The notes below the pieces were generated by a model. It was given only the letters and a program-made list of their open reading frames with translations, had not been told where the DNA came from and ran no database searches. Source: Hypholoma sublateritium FD-334 SS-4 (lineage: Eukaryota > Basidiomycota > Agaricomycetes > Agaricales > Strophariaceae). From it: DNA of 64,000 nucleotides. The number at the start of each line of letters is the position of its first letter. The first letter of the stretch is position 1. The translations under genes and the position numbers were made by a program. Shown here piece by piece: positions 22,357 to 34,062 of the stretch. The DNA lies in the NCBI GenBank assembly GCA_000827495.1, contig KN817557.1, forward strand, positions 256,916 to 320,915, written 5' to 3'.

Positions 22357-22545
22357 ATATGAGATCTACTGGTTCAAACAGGGCAGCTTTCGTCGCATCG
22401 GTGACGGAGGATATCTAAACGTAAGTTTAAACAATCTCATACAAAAATCCAGCTTAATTTACCTCTGTTGTATGTAAAGTGGGCATATGAATGTATTCTC
22501 AGTACATCCACTAAGGGAAAATATGTTGTATTCGGACCCCGTTGA
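22357..22545 (+). pseudogene. 3'-terminal fragment of a paralogue of the secreted protein gene at 23372
   Basis: Two exons match the last two exons of the downstream gene. The exon at 22357-22420 (64 nt, the same length as its homologue) encodes YEIYWFKQGSFRRIGDGGYL. After a GTAAGT-AAAG intron, the exon at 22480-22545 encodes WAYECILSTSTKGKYVVFGP plus R and a stop. Splice sites are kept, but the upstream exons (signal peptide, central domain) are missing or unrecognisable. Probably a decayed tandem duplicate; a fast-evolving intact gene with unrecognised 5' exons is the alternative. Confidence 0.65.
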
Positions 22546-23371
22546 TACAAAGTTTATCCCTCTTGAAATCCAGTGTTTAAAGTACTTTGACGATGCATTC
22601 TTGAGATGCCAATCCATCATCCATCATTAATCATTAAGCATCGATCGTGCAACTCCACGGAACTGAATCCCGTGGAAAGAGTCGGAAGACGTGTCACCAG
22701 ATTGCTAAGTTGGTGAGATTACATCACCAGTTGCGGTAGGGAGATGTGATCAAGTCAATACAAATAGCGCTGCCCTTCACTTCCACTGGCACGATTACAA
22801 AAAATATTTGACACGTACTACAGCAATATATGTGGTCTGAGAAGGATACCAAATAAATACACTCTGAAAACGGAAAGAACGACAGTCGACGAATCTGCTT
22901 ATTGACTTGTACTTACTACAGAGCTCGACTGGTCCTGCCCATACAACTCATGCGCGCTTAAACCCGGGTAACAGGATAATTATAACTCCACCATCAATTC
23001 TATAATTAGATTTCTCCATGACCATCTGCCAAGCAAATGCCACATTGAATGTACTACTCGGGTTGTGCGGATGTGATGCCTTTTCATTTGGACGTAACAG
23101 TTCCACCGCTACACCCGTTGTACAGCGAACAAGGCGGAGATTCACCTCGAAACTGACTGTAATAGGCAGGTCTGTATAGCCTGTCGTCGCATCCGCTGCA
23201 ATGATGCTACAATGGACGGTCAATAGTCTGTTTCAAGACTCGCCGATTCAGCCCCGCTCTCAGTAGAAACGAAGCTATAAAGTAAATGGGTCGTTTGCAA
23301 GATAGAATCCATTTCAGCTGGTCTGACTTTATCTTCACATTGTACGGCGGGCCCGACAACCAGAATCGAAT
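22546..23371. other. Intergenic
   Basis: A minus-strand frame at 22948-23223 is open for about 90 codons but lacks an ATG and family similarity. No gene called. Confidence 0.45.
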
Positions 23372-24215
23372 ATGAAGCTCGCCACTATTTATGCTTTTTT
23401 CACCTTCGGGATCAGCGTGACCGTAGGCATCACCACCGCCCCGTTTCCTCATCCTCGTGGGAGTAGGGATGTATTAGATGCGCGGGATCCATGGGATGGC
23501 GCGGACGTGGTGTACTACTACACACGTGTCGTGTGGGATAGGGAGGGCTCAGCGGATAATTCGAGCCAGGAACTGGGGGCACGCTACCTGGATTCTTCAT
23601 ACGAGTTGTCTGATCGCGAGTACGAAGAAATTGAAATTCGACAAGTCGCGCAAGTCGTTAAATTGGCCGTTAAAGGGATCATGAAAGTCATCGAAGCCAT
23701 TACAAAGCAAATCGCTGCCGACAAAGATGTATGGTCTATTTCGCCCTCATCTAGGCATGAGATTTAACTGACTCCCTTATGCTTGACTATCCAGATGCGC
23801 GGAAAATACACCAGCGCCTTGGTAGACAAGCTTTACAACCGATACCGCAAATTTAATTTCGTCGTATGCCACACGGACCACAAGACCGATTTCAAAGGGA
23901 AACAAGGCAAGGATTGGGGTCACATTCACCACGAAGTAGATGTGGCCTTCCATAAAACGATTGGGTGTGTCTTTGCATAATTCATCGCTCTATGGCTAAT
24001 TTAAATCTGAACTTCAGGTACGAGATATACTGGTTCAAGGACGGAACCTTCCACCGCTATGGTGATGGTGGATATCTCAATGTGAGTACTTGATTCAAGT
24101 TCATTACATAAAACTGAAAGCCGATGTCCCCATAACAAACTAGTGGGCATACTATGGGAATGTAGTGAGCACATCCAATGGTGGAAAGGACGTAGTCTTC
24201 GCAAAACGTGGCTAA
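23372..24215 (+). CDS. Small secreted protein, effector-like, 220 aa
   Basis: Four exons (23372-23728, 23795-23964, 24018-24081, 24144-24215) sum to exactly 221 codons including the stop. The signal peptide is MKLATIYAFFTFGISVTVGI. A variable acidic region follows, then a helical stretch QVVKLAVKGIMKVIEAITKQ. The conserved-looking domain contains VVCHTDHKTDFKGKQGKDWG, HIHHEVDVAFHKTIG and YEIYWFKDGTFHRYGDGGYL, ending in FAKRG. His and aromatic residues are concentrated in this domain. I cannot name the family from sequence alone; the small size, secretion signal and a decayed duplicate 1 kb upstream are typical of fast-evolving secreted (effector-like) genes. Start and splice sites are well supported; function is unknown. 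Confidence 0.8.
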
Positions 24216-24585
24216 CGGAGAAGGGCTGTTGGCATATTCGCGACCAAGTCTTGCAAACAAATGTTACATTCCCATTGAATGACGGCCCATCACAAGGGTC
24301 CACGGGAGCATCATTGAACAGGTGGGGAGTCAGAAACTGAGTGACATCTTGATAATTATCCCATATGTGGCTTTAAAACGAACATTAGGCCCATATTAGC
24401 AACTATTGGATTTTCTCTGCATTTGATACATGTGTAGTTTAATCCGATGATATCCTCAAGTCGAGCTTCATGCTCCCGAGTGAGATGCAACTCCAGGCCG
24501 CCTGACTGGTTATTGAATCTCCGCTTCAAAAAAATCCAGAGCGCTTCGGCGTCGCGACCCGCGTGGTCGTGAACTCACTGCAACA
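24216..24585. other. Intergenic, promoter of the mitochondrial protein gene
   Basis: No coding sequence seen. Confidence 0.5.
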
Positions 24586-25735
24586 ATGGCCAGCATAGTT
24601 GCCCGACATGCTTTTGGCTCCCTGCGACGTGGCCGGATAGCCCAGCTGCCACGGAGTATACATTCAACTCCCGTGGGTGAGTCACAAATATTCATCTACA
24701 ATGGCTGAGTGTTCATTGACGCGAACCCGGTTCAGCACTGAAGAAAAAGAGCAAAGTCGACATCGATGACTTGTTCGGGGACGACGCGGCCGTTGAGGAG
24801 GATCTCATACAAACTCCCTCCCCGACCAAGGCCGCATCTACAGCACCGAGTACGTCGGCGTCGCCACCCACATCACAATCGACAGAAGCCAAAGCACCAG
24901 TCAAAGCTACGAGGGTGAAGCTGGAACCTGCGGTTCGTCAACAACGGTTTGATGAGCAGGTCAAGTATATCGAAGCCCGGATTGGACGCGCGCCCACCAT
25001 AAAGGACGAACGCGTTCGTAAGCGCCATTTCTTGATGCTACTTGACCTCGCACAATCGGAAAAGGACGTACGGAAGGTCGTGGAATTGGTTCCGCGGTTC
25101 AAGGAAGCCGGCGGAGTGCTCATCGGCTCCTTTGCAAAGGAGCTAGCCCGTGAGTGTTCTGAAGTGTTGGCTTCAAACGACGACTTACGTGATGTCTAGG
25201 GCGCTGCCAGGAACTCCAGTGCCAACAGGTCGCTCTTGACGTGTTCGGCAACTTCGCCAAATACGACGTCCCTCTTGATATTGAAGCGGCGCGCTGGCTA
25301 CTCCATTCCGTCTATATCAAACGCCCCTTGGAAGATGTTCTCATCGTCAGTGCCCTCTACCCCATATACAACCTTCCACCCATCTCCACGGACCTTGTTT
25401 CCGCCTCTCTTCTCGCTGCTGCATGCTATAAGGCCGGCACCCCCGAATCTATCAAGGCTGCCGACGCCCTCCAGCCAAATATCCAGGCGATGCTCAGGAA
25501 GGTCCAGCTCAGAAAGGCACCAGACCATGAGACGCGGAAGCTGAACAAATGGGTCTCATGGGCACTCCGCAAGGTCAACTCCGCAAGGGCAGACAAAGAG
25601 CCATTCGTTGCGCAAAACGCCCTTCCTCTCAAGATTGAGCTCTTATCATCAAAAGCGGAGACCAGCGAGAAAGTGCTGCCAAAAGGGAACCAAGTTTCGA
25701 AAGCACACCTACCGCGGAAAGTGAAGCAAACATGA
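24586..25735 (+). CDS. Conserved mitochondrial protein of unknown function
   Basis: Three exons from the ATG at 24586. The first encodes a classical mitochondrial presequence: MASIVARHAFGSLRRGRIAQ, Arg-rich and free of acidic residues, continuing LPRSIHSTPV. The mature part starts with a charged, Thr/Ser/Pro-rich stretch (ALKKKSKVDIDDLFGDD). It continues as an alpha-helical protein with KYIEARIGRAP, KRHFLMLLDLAQSEKDVRKV, DVFGNFAKYDVPLDIEAARW and LVSASLLAAACYKAG, and ends in a basic tail with a TGA at 25733-25735. Paired helices of about 35 residues suggest a PPR- or TPR-like solenoid, but I cannot confirm repeats. It could be a mitoribosome or RNA-processing factor; I do not assign one. Confidence 0.72.
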
Positions 25736-25886
25736 TCATGGGATACACCGAGGTCTTGGGCAGGCCTACTCATACCGATTACTTATAGACTGTCCCGTCC
25801 ACGTAATTTCATAATTCTATCTAAGTTGCATAACTCACTGCCCTTCGTCTCACGGTTCTCCTTACTTCAGGGCAGTACTCAAGCCT

Positions 25887-27427
25887 TCAATCAAACCCGC
25901 GTCTTGCCCATGTCCCCGAATCTGGGAAGCTGCCTTCCTCGAGGTCGATCTCGCGACTCTCCTGTGCCAGCTCGCATGATGAGCAGAAAAGAGCCGCGGC
26001 ACAGTCACCTACGCAATCGCCCTCGATGGCATACCTCCGCCGCACAGCGGCACGGTTCGGGACCTGGATCGCCCACCCGAAGAGGCAGAACGTAAGACAC
26101 GCGTGCACCGCACAATCGACAGAACACGTTCCCCCGCGCTTAGGGTGCACGCGCTCCAACTCATAGAGGTGCTCGATGCGCGCCTTGTTGCGCCCGTACA
26201 CGATGCACGGGCACCACAGCGCCTTGCAGCCTAGTGGGAGCGTCAGTCGTGAGTGAAACGCGCTCAGGTAGGAAACTCACAGGTGCCGAGATTGTGGTCG
26301 CAGAACAGACACAGGTCTGTGCTCCAGTCGCGCGTGCCGTCTGCGGCGTATGGCATGCCCTTCGCGTTGCGGTTGCCCACGACCACCCGCATGCCGCGCT
26401 GCGCCTGTGGCTCGCGCGTGACCGTGCGCTGTAGCTGCTGCTCTTTCAGTTGGTACAGCGAGTCCCGGTGCGGTCGCGGGCGCCAGGGTGTGAGGTTGTC
26501 TGATGGCACCGACTGCATCGGTGCGCTTCCGTTGGCGCAACTGTCATTAAAATTCCCGCTCTGCTGGTATCCACGATTTTGGTCCACCGGCGGGAACGCG
26601 CTCTCCGCCTCTTCGTCGACGAACGATAATCCGTTCACGTCCAACCGCAGCGCACGGGATCGGCTCGCAGACGACAACGGAGGCGTCCGGCTCGTCGAGT
26701 ACGCGCGGCTCGTGCTCTGTCGCGAGGTCATCTCCGGCGGGTGATATTCATTCACGATGGCGGAGACCCCCGTGCTCCGACCCATCGAGTATCTACCGTC
26801 ATAGATCCCTTGTAGGTCATGGTTATATATTGACGAAGGCTGCGAGCGGGACATCCGCATATCTTGCCCCTTCATGTCTTCCGGTGGGAGCGCGCCCCGG
26901 CGACCGCCCCCCGAGGACGCGGAGATGTGCATCGGAGTGCGCATGTGTCTGAGACCGCGCCCTTCAGGTTCCTCGTTCTGCTGCAAGGCGGGCAGCAGTC
27001 CGCGTCCAGCGCGGAATCTATCCTGGCCCTCGTTGTACATCGCGCTAGGAACAGCCGCCCGCCTGCTGGGGGGCTTCAACAGTGTAAACTCCCTGGCTTC
27101 GTCCGCCGAGAACGAGGTGTAGCCATGAGCATTCGGGATGTAATATTCATCTTCCTCTGTACCATGCGGATTCGGGAATGCCATCGATACCATGCGCCGC
27201 GGGCCGAGTTGCTCCTTGCTCTCCTGGAGCCACGCGCCCGACGAGGTGTACCCCGCAGGGCGGAAACGGGTCTGCGCCCGCGCTGCGGGGCTGTTGACCT
27301 TCAGCCGCTTCGTTTTCCGTTTTTTCTCTACGACGTCCAAGGGCGGGATGGGGGGAGATGGGTTTGCCACTCGCAGAGCGGGGTAGTTGAAGGTGCGCGG
27401 AAGCGGGGAACTGGGCTGCATTGGCAT
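25887..27427 (-). CDS. PLAC8-family protein with long disordered N-terminus (496 aa)
   Basis: Two exons (26281-27427 and 25887-26230) sum to 497 codons. The N-terminal about 360 residues are low complexity, with a basic KKRKTKRLK patch (possible nuclear signal) and many Ser/Arg/Pro. The C-terminal domain is PLAC8: DWSTDLCLFCDHNLGTC, then across the intron CKALWCPCIVYGRNKARIEH, then CAVHACLTFCLFGWA, VRRRYAIEGDCVGDC and CSSCELAQESREIDLEE. The CPC and CSSCxLxQExRE motifs are diagnostic. PLAC8 proteins are Cys-rich, mostly membrane-associated, linked in plants and fungi to metal resistance and cell-size control. The hydrophobic patches here are short. Sits in tandem with a shorter PLAC8 gene. Confidence 0.87.
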
Positions 27428-27706
27428 TCGCAGCAGGAATCGGAGGCTTCATAATTTTGACTGGCTGTTCTCAGAGAAAGGAGGTTGAAAGGCGAATTGT
27501 GTTGTGGGCTGGGCCAGAAGGCTAGCCTGAAGAACATCTCGGCTGCAACTTTGATGCGTAAAATCTCCTACTGTTCAAGCACCCCTTGGGGACACGATAA
27601 GAACATAGACTTCAGACGATCTGTGGGCATCTCATCGAACATAGAAGCACATTCCGCCAATACCGACATTATTTCAGCACATCGCTTACAAAATACGATC
27701 TACCGA

Positions 27707-28331
27707 TCAGTAGCGCTGAGAAAGGAAACTGTGCTCTTCCAACTCAATCTCCCGGGACTCCTGAACAAGCGCGCATGGCTGGCACCAGAGCGATGCACAG
27801 CAGTCACCACAGCCGCTGCCCTTGATATTGTAGCGGTGGCGGACGTGGCCGCGATTCGTCATCTGCAACGACGAAAATACGTGACGCTGTTAGTTCATCA
27901 CAAATGTAAAGAGTAGCGGATAGGCTACGCACCTGGAGGAGGAAGCTCAAGCCGCAAATGGACGTTATCGCATGCCCCCAGCAGGCCCCCGACATGCACC
28001 CGCCGTGGTCCGGGTGTGGCGTGCCTTGCGAGTGCAGGTGCTGGTAACGGTGCTTGTTCTGCCCGTAGACGATGCAGGGGACGAAAGTCGCCAGGACGCC
28101 TGGTGTGGATAATCATCAATATCTGTGCCCAAATTCTTCAACGCCACGTAGTGCCGTTCTCGTGAACGTACAGGTTGAGCAATCCTCAAGACACCCGCAC
28201 TTCTTGTGCGACCAGTCTCTGCCCTCGCTGTCAACTGGCATGTTGTTTGCGTTGCGATTGCCGCCGCCAGGCGCCACGACCATCGCCGCGGATGGCAAGG
28301 GCTGCGCAGAGTAAACTCGTTGGTTCGACAT
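27707..28331 (-). CDS. PLAC8-family protein, short form (160 aa)
   Basis: Three exons (28172-28331, 27933-28099, 27707-27862) sum to 161 codons. The start is MSNQRVYSAQPLPSAAMVVA. The PLAC8 domain has DWSHKKCGCLEDCSTC, FVPCIVYGQNKHRYQHL, ACWGHAITSICGLSFLLQ, RHRYNIKGSGCGDCC and CQPCALVQESREIELEE. The first intron splits the same codon (the residue after ACC T) as in the neighbouring long gene, showing common descent by tandem duplication. Compared with the neighbour it lacks the long disordered N-terminus and has an extra intron after SFLLQ. Confidence 0.87.
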
Positions 28332-28781
28332 GTTTATTAGAAAGTGTAGAGGAGTTGGTAAGATAAGACTTGAATCTGACGGCTACAGGAACTCGACCAG
28401 CGAAGTTCGTGAGGGGAAAGGTTAGCGTGGTGGGACTCGCACAGCAAGAAGACGGAAAAGCGTAAAATGCCTGCTGCGACTTTTATAGCGCTTTGTAACA
28501 CCCTTGATGCCAAATACAACCAGTGCTCCCCATCACTGGATCAGCGTTTCCGTCCTTGGCTGTGCAAACTAAGTGGTCAAGACATGCCGCCTGGAAACTG
28601 GTGCACGCATGTCATTCTATTGAAGCATTAATGTTGACAAACGTAGTGGCTAATAAAGGTACAGACTTTTGAGCGACGTCGAAATGAAAAGAATAATGAT
28701 ACAAACAGTATAGGAACTTGATAGGAACAGATACTTAGTTGGATCGCAACTGGAACGTCCCACTAATTTGGCATCTACAAT
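28332..28781. other. Intergenic between PLAC8 short form and DUF6533 gene
   Basis: Nothing coding recognised. Confidence 0.5.
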
Positions 28782-30605
28782 CTACAGCACCACAAATGGC
28801 AGATCAACTGGCTCGTCGTGGATGTCGATTACTTCAGTGAACGACTGTTCGACCCGCATCTTCCGGAGGGTGTTCATTTCAAACGACGTCAGCGCCTCCG
28901 GTGCGAACACTGCATTATGAGAGTTCATGCTTTTCTGAGATGTGACGGGAAGCCTAGAGGTGTTTGCATTCCGGTTAACAGAGCGGATGTTAAGCACGAC
29001 CCGATTGGCAAGTACGCAAGACATTGCCAAAGAGAACCCTACAGGTGCATCCAGCAGGCCTACCTGTAGAGCGTTGGAGTCAAATGGAAACCCTAGTTGC
29101 GTCCAGGAAGTAGAAAGGGAGCTTACTGGGGCGATGACCCAGACGAGCAAGCAGGTCAAATATGCCGCACCGATACTAGAAGTGATTGCAAGTCAGAAAA
29201 AAAGCTGCCGTCCAGAGGTAGACACCTACACCACAAAATATATAAGTGAATCTCGGATAAGAATTGCAACGAGCTCGCGGCCGCTGTGAAAGATACTAGT
29301 CCTGTTTGACCTATATGTTCGCAACCCTCGGATGACGGCCAGCGTGCAAAGCAAGGCCTCAAATGCCAGCATGGGAATCCAGAATGTGTAAAAATGGGGG
29401 GAAACATTGCCTGGCACACAAAACATCCCGTTAGGGATTGTCATAGCGGTTACTGTATCGCCAAAATGTGTTTAGTCATCGAGGTGATACCCAATTAGTG
29501 AACTCACCGGTGAGCTTAGCGAGGACTGTGTACATCACATACGCAGATATGCCCAAGCATAGAACCCAACATGATAACATGAGGACCAGAACCTTCTTGT
29601 TCAAAGAATACAGAGCGTAGAGGCGCATCTGCAGGATAGCTATCAAACATGGCAATCAGATTGATCACAGCCTCGCGAATCAAAACTCAAATGCTAACCT
29701 TCCGCCAGCAAGCATGCAATCAACCCCGTCCATCCTTGCCATCGGTAGAAATTCTGACCTGCGAACAGGTAAGAGATTGAATGATATTGACAGGTTCGTG
29801 CTATGTATATGGAAAATTGCTTACAACTGTTTGGTAAGTTTACGAGTACGTTGGTGAGATTTTTGGGGAGCATTCTCGAAGACAGCACTCACAACTGATT
29901 CGGATTAGATGTAATGTTAGAGTGTTTAGCAAGACGAGAACCGATTTGAACACACCGTATGGTCCACAGTGTGTGCGAAGACGGCTGAGTAGTCGTGTGA
30001 ACTTGGTATTGACTCCCCCAAACAATAAAAATGAATTATCACCATAGTTATTGAATCTGGAAAGAATAAGTCAGTGATAGAAATTTCAGAGAACGAAGAT
30101 ATCGCACACTACTGCAGCCAGTGAATAGTACCGGTTCTGTAACCAGAGGAATGATCTAAGTCTGAGATGCGGTGTCCCCGAGTCTGAGTACCTACTAGTA
30201 AAAAAAGAATCTTTCCCAGAGTCCACGAGCTTTTCTGCAAGGTGGGATGTTACTACACAACATGGTCTTCAGTCAATGTTGTTCCGCGTACCCATATTAA
30301 ATCCACCTGAGAAATAGCAATTAGCGCTAACGCTGGAGGATAACGATCGAACAACGCACCTCGTCCCCCAAAGTAATCACTGTCGATTATCTAGTCAGCC
30401 TACTGCTCTCTCAATTCTTGAATGGTATATGGGGTCGCACAGTGGTCAAAGACTATGACGGTGGCAGAACCCACTAAGCAAACAACTCGGTCAAAGGTAG
30501 TACTTCCTGCGCCCACATGTAGAACAACGCACGTTGAGTAAATTGCGTGATCTGGATATCGTACAAGCCTCGCACGATGAGCTGAAAGACTTGTGCCGTA
30601 TCCAT
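28782..30605 (-). CDS. DUF6533-type multi-pass membrane protein
   Basis: About ten short exons join in frame from the ATG at 30605. They give MDTAQVFQLIVRGLYDIQIT, GSATVIVFDHLITLGDEVDL, IWKSSWTLGKILFLLNRYYS, YRWQGWTGLIACLLAEA and ILQMRLYALYSLNKKVLVLM. Then come MFCVPGNVSPHFYTFWIPML, FEALLCTLAVIRGLR, IRDSLIYFVVIGAAYLTCLL and FSLAMSCVLANRVVLNIRSV. The YDH-x-x-T-x-x-E-x-D-x-I-W start and the NRYY motif identify the basidiomycete-expanded DUF6533 family. About seven membrane segments; a cytosolic C-terminal tail of about 70 residues ends in LPFVVL and a stop at 28782. No known biochemical function. One exon between SLAAV and the QNFYRW exon is uncertain. Confidence 0.87.
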
Positions 30606-30769
30606 TCCAGAGAGCGTGGACAGTCCCTCGAGTAGACAGGATCTATAGGAATGTAGGAATGGAGAAGATATGGGCCATCAAGGGGAGAAGCTTGTATCAA
30701 GAGACGATTATTTATGGGGTTCTCTTAAGTCCACTGGAAGATGCGCTTGGGGAGGAAGCTGTAAACCTG

Positions 30770-31096
30770 TCAGCGATACCATCCAGGAACGGAAATAGCT
30801 CTTGAGCTTGAGATGTCAAGCCGGCCGGTGAATGGAGAATTTAGAACGCGAAAGCGACCAAGACAAGACGAAGATTGGACGAAGACCAGTGAAGATCCCT
30901 GATTGAGCTTGCGAGCACCGCTGAAAGTCGTTCCGCTCTCAGCCCGGTTTTTATGGGGATTACGCTCGAGTTCATCCAGCGCCTCTCTGGACGAAGTTGA
31001 ATGGTAGACTCTGGTTGAGGCTTGAGCTGAGTTGATCGTGTTCAGCCGAGCCTTAGAGGCCGAGTTTATACTTGTTTGTATATTGATGGTAGACAT
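30770..31096 (-). CDS. Hypothetical 108-aa protein, single exon
   Basis: Opens with a true ATG at 31096 (MSTINIQTSINSASKARLNT) and stays open to 30770. Rich in Ser, Arg and Asn with no recognisable motif. A TATATATT stretch lies about 110 bp upstream on the same strand. It could equally be a chance frame in the promoter of the DUF6533 gene. Confidence 0.25.
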   Translation of the reverse strand: MSTINIQTSINSASKARLNTINSAQASTRVYHSTSSREALDELERNPHKNRAESGTTFSGARKLNQGSSLVFVQSSSCLGRFRVLNSPFTGRLDISSSRAISVPGWYR

Positions 31097-32940
31097 ATTT
31101 GAAGTCCTTTTGGGGTCGACTTAGGACAAACTTGGGATCTCGCTTCCACCCTTTTAGAGTCACCTGCCTCTGATTATATCTTCGACGCCTGACAAGAAAA
31201 TATATATCGGCTGTGACACCAGGTTGGCACCAGGTTGCTCAGTGGCTCACGAATGATTATCTTATCTTGTGGCATCGTTGTGGCATCATTGTGGCACATT
31301 TCCACCCTACGCAGCAACTGTGAATTATGTGTGTAGCCTGTTACTAACACCCAAACCAACGGTCATTCGAATCACTTGGATCTTTTTCTACCCCCTACTG
31401 CTTTTACCTCCGTAGCTATTCCAAGCTATCACTGAGATCGAACTTCCTAGACTGCATTAGTTCCGAGAGTTGTGCATCAGGTTCGATGCCAGGTGCTGAC
31501 AATTCTTCTGCACTCTATATATACCAGATGTATTTGGTTAGTGTGAGAGTTTGCGTTTCTTTGACTTGACTTCTGATATTTAGTTTCAAGCATGATATAT
31601 AACTTCCTTTGATAGTCCTTACGCCGGGCGGGTGCTGCCAAGCACCGATGGTACAATTCCTCCATAAATTTAAAAGAAACTGATCTCCGTGGAGTGATTT
31701 TGTCACATAGAGAAAGTGATACCTTGCTACCAGTTACCGTTTTTACGGTGCTCTAATACCTGGTGTTTTATCGCCGCTATACCGCCTAGAAATCTCTACT
31801 GAGTTGCTACTAAGTCTATCAGATTCTGGTTCAACTCGCTAAGATTAGATATCGGATCGATGTCAACACGAGATGCAATATCATGATTATTTATCACGCA
31901 TGCGTTCGACATGAAAGAAGTGCGCTACTACATGAGGCCAGAGGCCTAAGGTCTGAGGGATTGAGCGTGAACGCTGAGGATACGGCCATGATTGGACTAA
32001 GCAATTTGATATAACCATAAGCAATCTATCTTCTCAGCCGTACTGAGCACTACTAACACTCGGTTTGAGGACCAACACTTCACTGTAGTCCAGAAGGTAA
32101 AAAGCGGTGATTTTTCACTGCTGTCTTTCCGCAGAAGCAGATGGTGAACACCACGCAACTTTCGCCATTTGCATGCACTATTTTCAAGACTTCGATTGGC
32201 CCTCAGTTTGGAGAATAGATTCCCCGTTGATAAACTTATAGAATCTACAGCCAACTCCTAGCAAGCGCTTTGAGTCCTGCGCCCGGCGAAACAAATTTAC
32301 TTCGCCTGACAGTGACCGCTTGGGCCGTGTCTGCTTTTCTGATTTCGTCATAGATGGCATGGTCCCCGACGTATACTATAATTGTTAGAATATTGAACTT
32401 TTGAACGCTCAGTAAATTATCTCACGACTTTGGCGTGTGCCTTGTTCCTTCAAGCTATATGGCGTAGCATTCACGTACACAATCTATTCACATATATACA
32501 GGTCAAATACTTAAAATACAATTTCACTATGTCGAAGAATCTGTTTAATACCTACTGGGAGGAAACTGGAAGTACTTAATAATATTCGGTTAGTTTATGC
32601 GGCACCCACCCAGTGTACACTCCTTTGAGGCAAGCTTGTCCGAATTTTGACTTATTAAAACCCAAGTGTCATCTGAAAGTAATATGTTCTGAGAATTCGG
32701 TATATAAAAAGCGCATTTTTCTCCGGACGTGCTTTTCCACGTCCCCAGGTGACCCCAAATCATGTCTTGAAATCAAGTAATCACATGGACACTGAAATTC
32801 ATAGAGAGGATCCACGAGGCTGAGATCTCACATAAAGTTAGCAGCAGCAGTATTCCTGTTCTCAACAGAGATCATATGAAAGTTGGGCGTGAAGCCAAGC
32901 ACGATGTGCTCCCAATGTGCTCGAGTTTATTTTTGAATTT
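31097..32940. other. 1.8-kb AT-rich intergenic stretch
   Basis: No gene supported. Contains a small triplicated motif TTGTGGCATC near 31265-31295. Short minus-strand frames (31477-31706, 31997-32254) have no ATG or no family-like sequence. Confidence 0.5.
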
Positions 32941-32944
32941 GCCG

Positions 32945-32951
32945 TATAAAA
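32945..32951 (+). promoter_or_regulatory. TATA box of HsbA-like copy 2
   Basis: TATAAAA, 51 bp before the ATG at 33002, at a plausible distance for a fungal core promoter with a short 5' leader. Confidence 0.6.
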
Positions 32952-33001
32952 GGAGTGCCTCCCAGTCCAATCTCTTCAACAAATATCCCTCGTTAATCAC
33001 T

Positions 33002-33753
33002 ATGGTCCAAATCAAATCTTCTCTTGTCTTCCTCTTCTACGCCGCTTTTACGCTAGCAACTCCAGCTCAGATTGAGAGCGATATTGCTGTCATCTCCACT
33101 GACGTCAACAACCTGAGCAATGGTATCAGCTCAATCTCTAATAGTAGCCCAAGCCTTCTAGGAGCCCTTGTAAGAAAATTTTCGGTCTATTATATATAGA
33201 GCTCACCACAGTTTAGACTGTTCATTCCGATGCTGTAACGCTTGCAAACGCTTTAACATCTGCAACAACCGCCGCAACGGTAAGAAATCAGCAACTAATT
33301 CTTTCCATATGCATCAAACGACGTACCACCTTTTTACAGTCAAATGGAGCCCTTGACGTTGCCGACGGCACCACAATTCTTGACGACCTCTCTACAATCT
33401 CGCCGGTTATTCAGGATACATTAACTGACATTGTTACAAAAAAACCTGCTTTCACCAGTAAGCGCTACTCCCAACTAAATTATACGCTCGAAATCTGAAG
33501 CAGTATACAGCCCTCAACGGAGAAGTGGGTGGAATTCTTGCCCTTGTTCTCCAGGACCTGGAAAATCTCAACGGCAACACTACCGCGTTAGCCAATGCAT
33601 TGATTGGAATAGCCCCGGTAAGCTTTGACTTCAAGATTACCAAGTACATCGCGGTTTAATATTATCATAAAGGCTTCACTTATCTCCAATGCAACCACTC
33701 TGAAGAACAATATACTCAGCGCCTTCTCCACCGCCATTGCTGCCTACTCATAA
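33002..33753 (+). CDS. HsbA-like small secreted protein (copy 2)
   Basis: Same family as the gene at 9846-10627. The start at 33002 gives the signal peptide MVQIKSSLVFLFYAAFTLAT, then AQIESDIAVISTDVNNLSNG, SPSLLGAL, VHSDAVTLANALTSATTAAT, DVADGTTILDDLSTISPVIQ and TDIVTKKPAFT. EVGGILALVLQDLENLNGNT and TTLKNNILSAFSTAIAAYS follow, and TAA is at 33751-33753. Six exons; all introns are phase-compatible with short GTAAG donors. Compared with copy 1 it lacks the THKR-like dibasic region after the signal peptide. Predicted role: secreted alpha-helical protein adsorbing to hydrophobic surfaces or the cell wall. Confidence 0.88.
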
Positions 33754-34062
33754 GTAATGAGCTACGGGACTAGTCGAATGGGCATAGTCAAGGCATAGTA
33801 TAGGTTTCAAGTGATAAATTTAGGGCTTCAGAACATTGAAATTTATGTGTACATATACACAGTGAACCTTCGATTTGTGTAATCGCACAGACCGCCATGA
33901 GTACTAAGAGCGAAATGACTTGATCAAGTATGAAAAGCTCACTACTCCGGCTGCCAGCACCGTCGGCATGTTTCTGCACATTGTAAATATAGACTCTCAA
34001 AGTACGGTCTGTACCCTATTGCATTGCGAGGTAAGTACAGTCCGATTACCTATTAAGCTCAT
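33754..34062. other. Convergent 3' spacer between HsbA copy 2 and aldolase
   Basis: Nothing seen beyond the two 3' flanks. Confidence 0.5.

Noticed and set aside
22948..23223. 91-codon minus-strand frame with protein-like composition
   Set aside because: No ATG, no splice partner and no family; kept only as a note.
27147..27452. Alternative start for the long PLAC8 protein from an upstream ATG (MKPPIPAANANAAQ)
   Set aside because: It is in another frame from the PLAC8 domain and ends before it.
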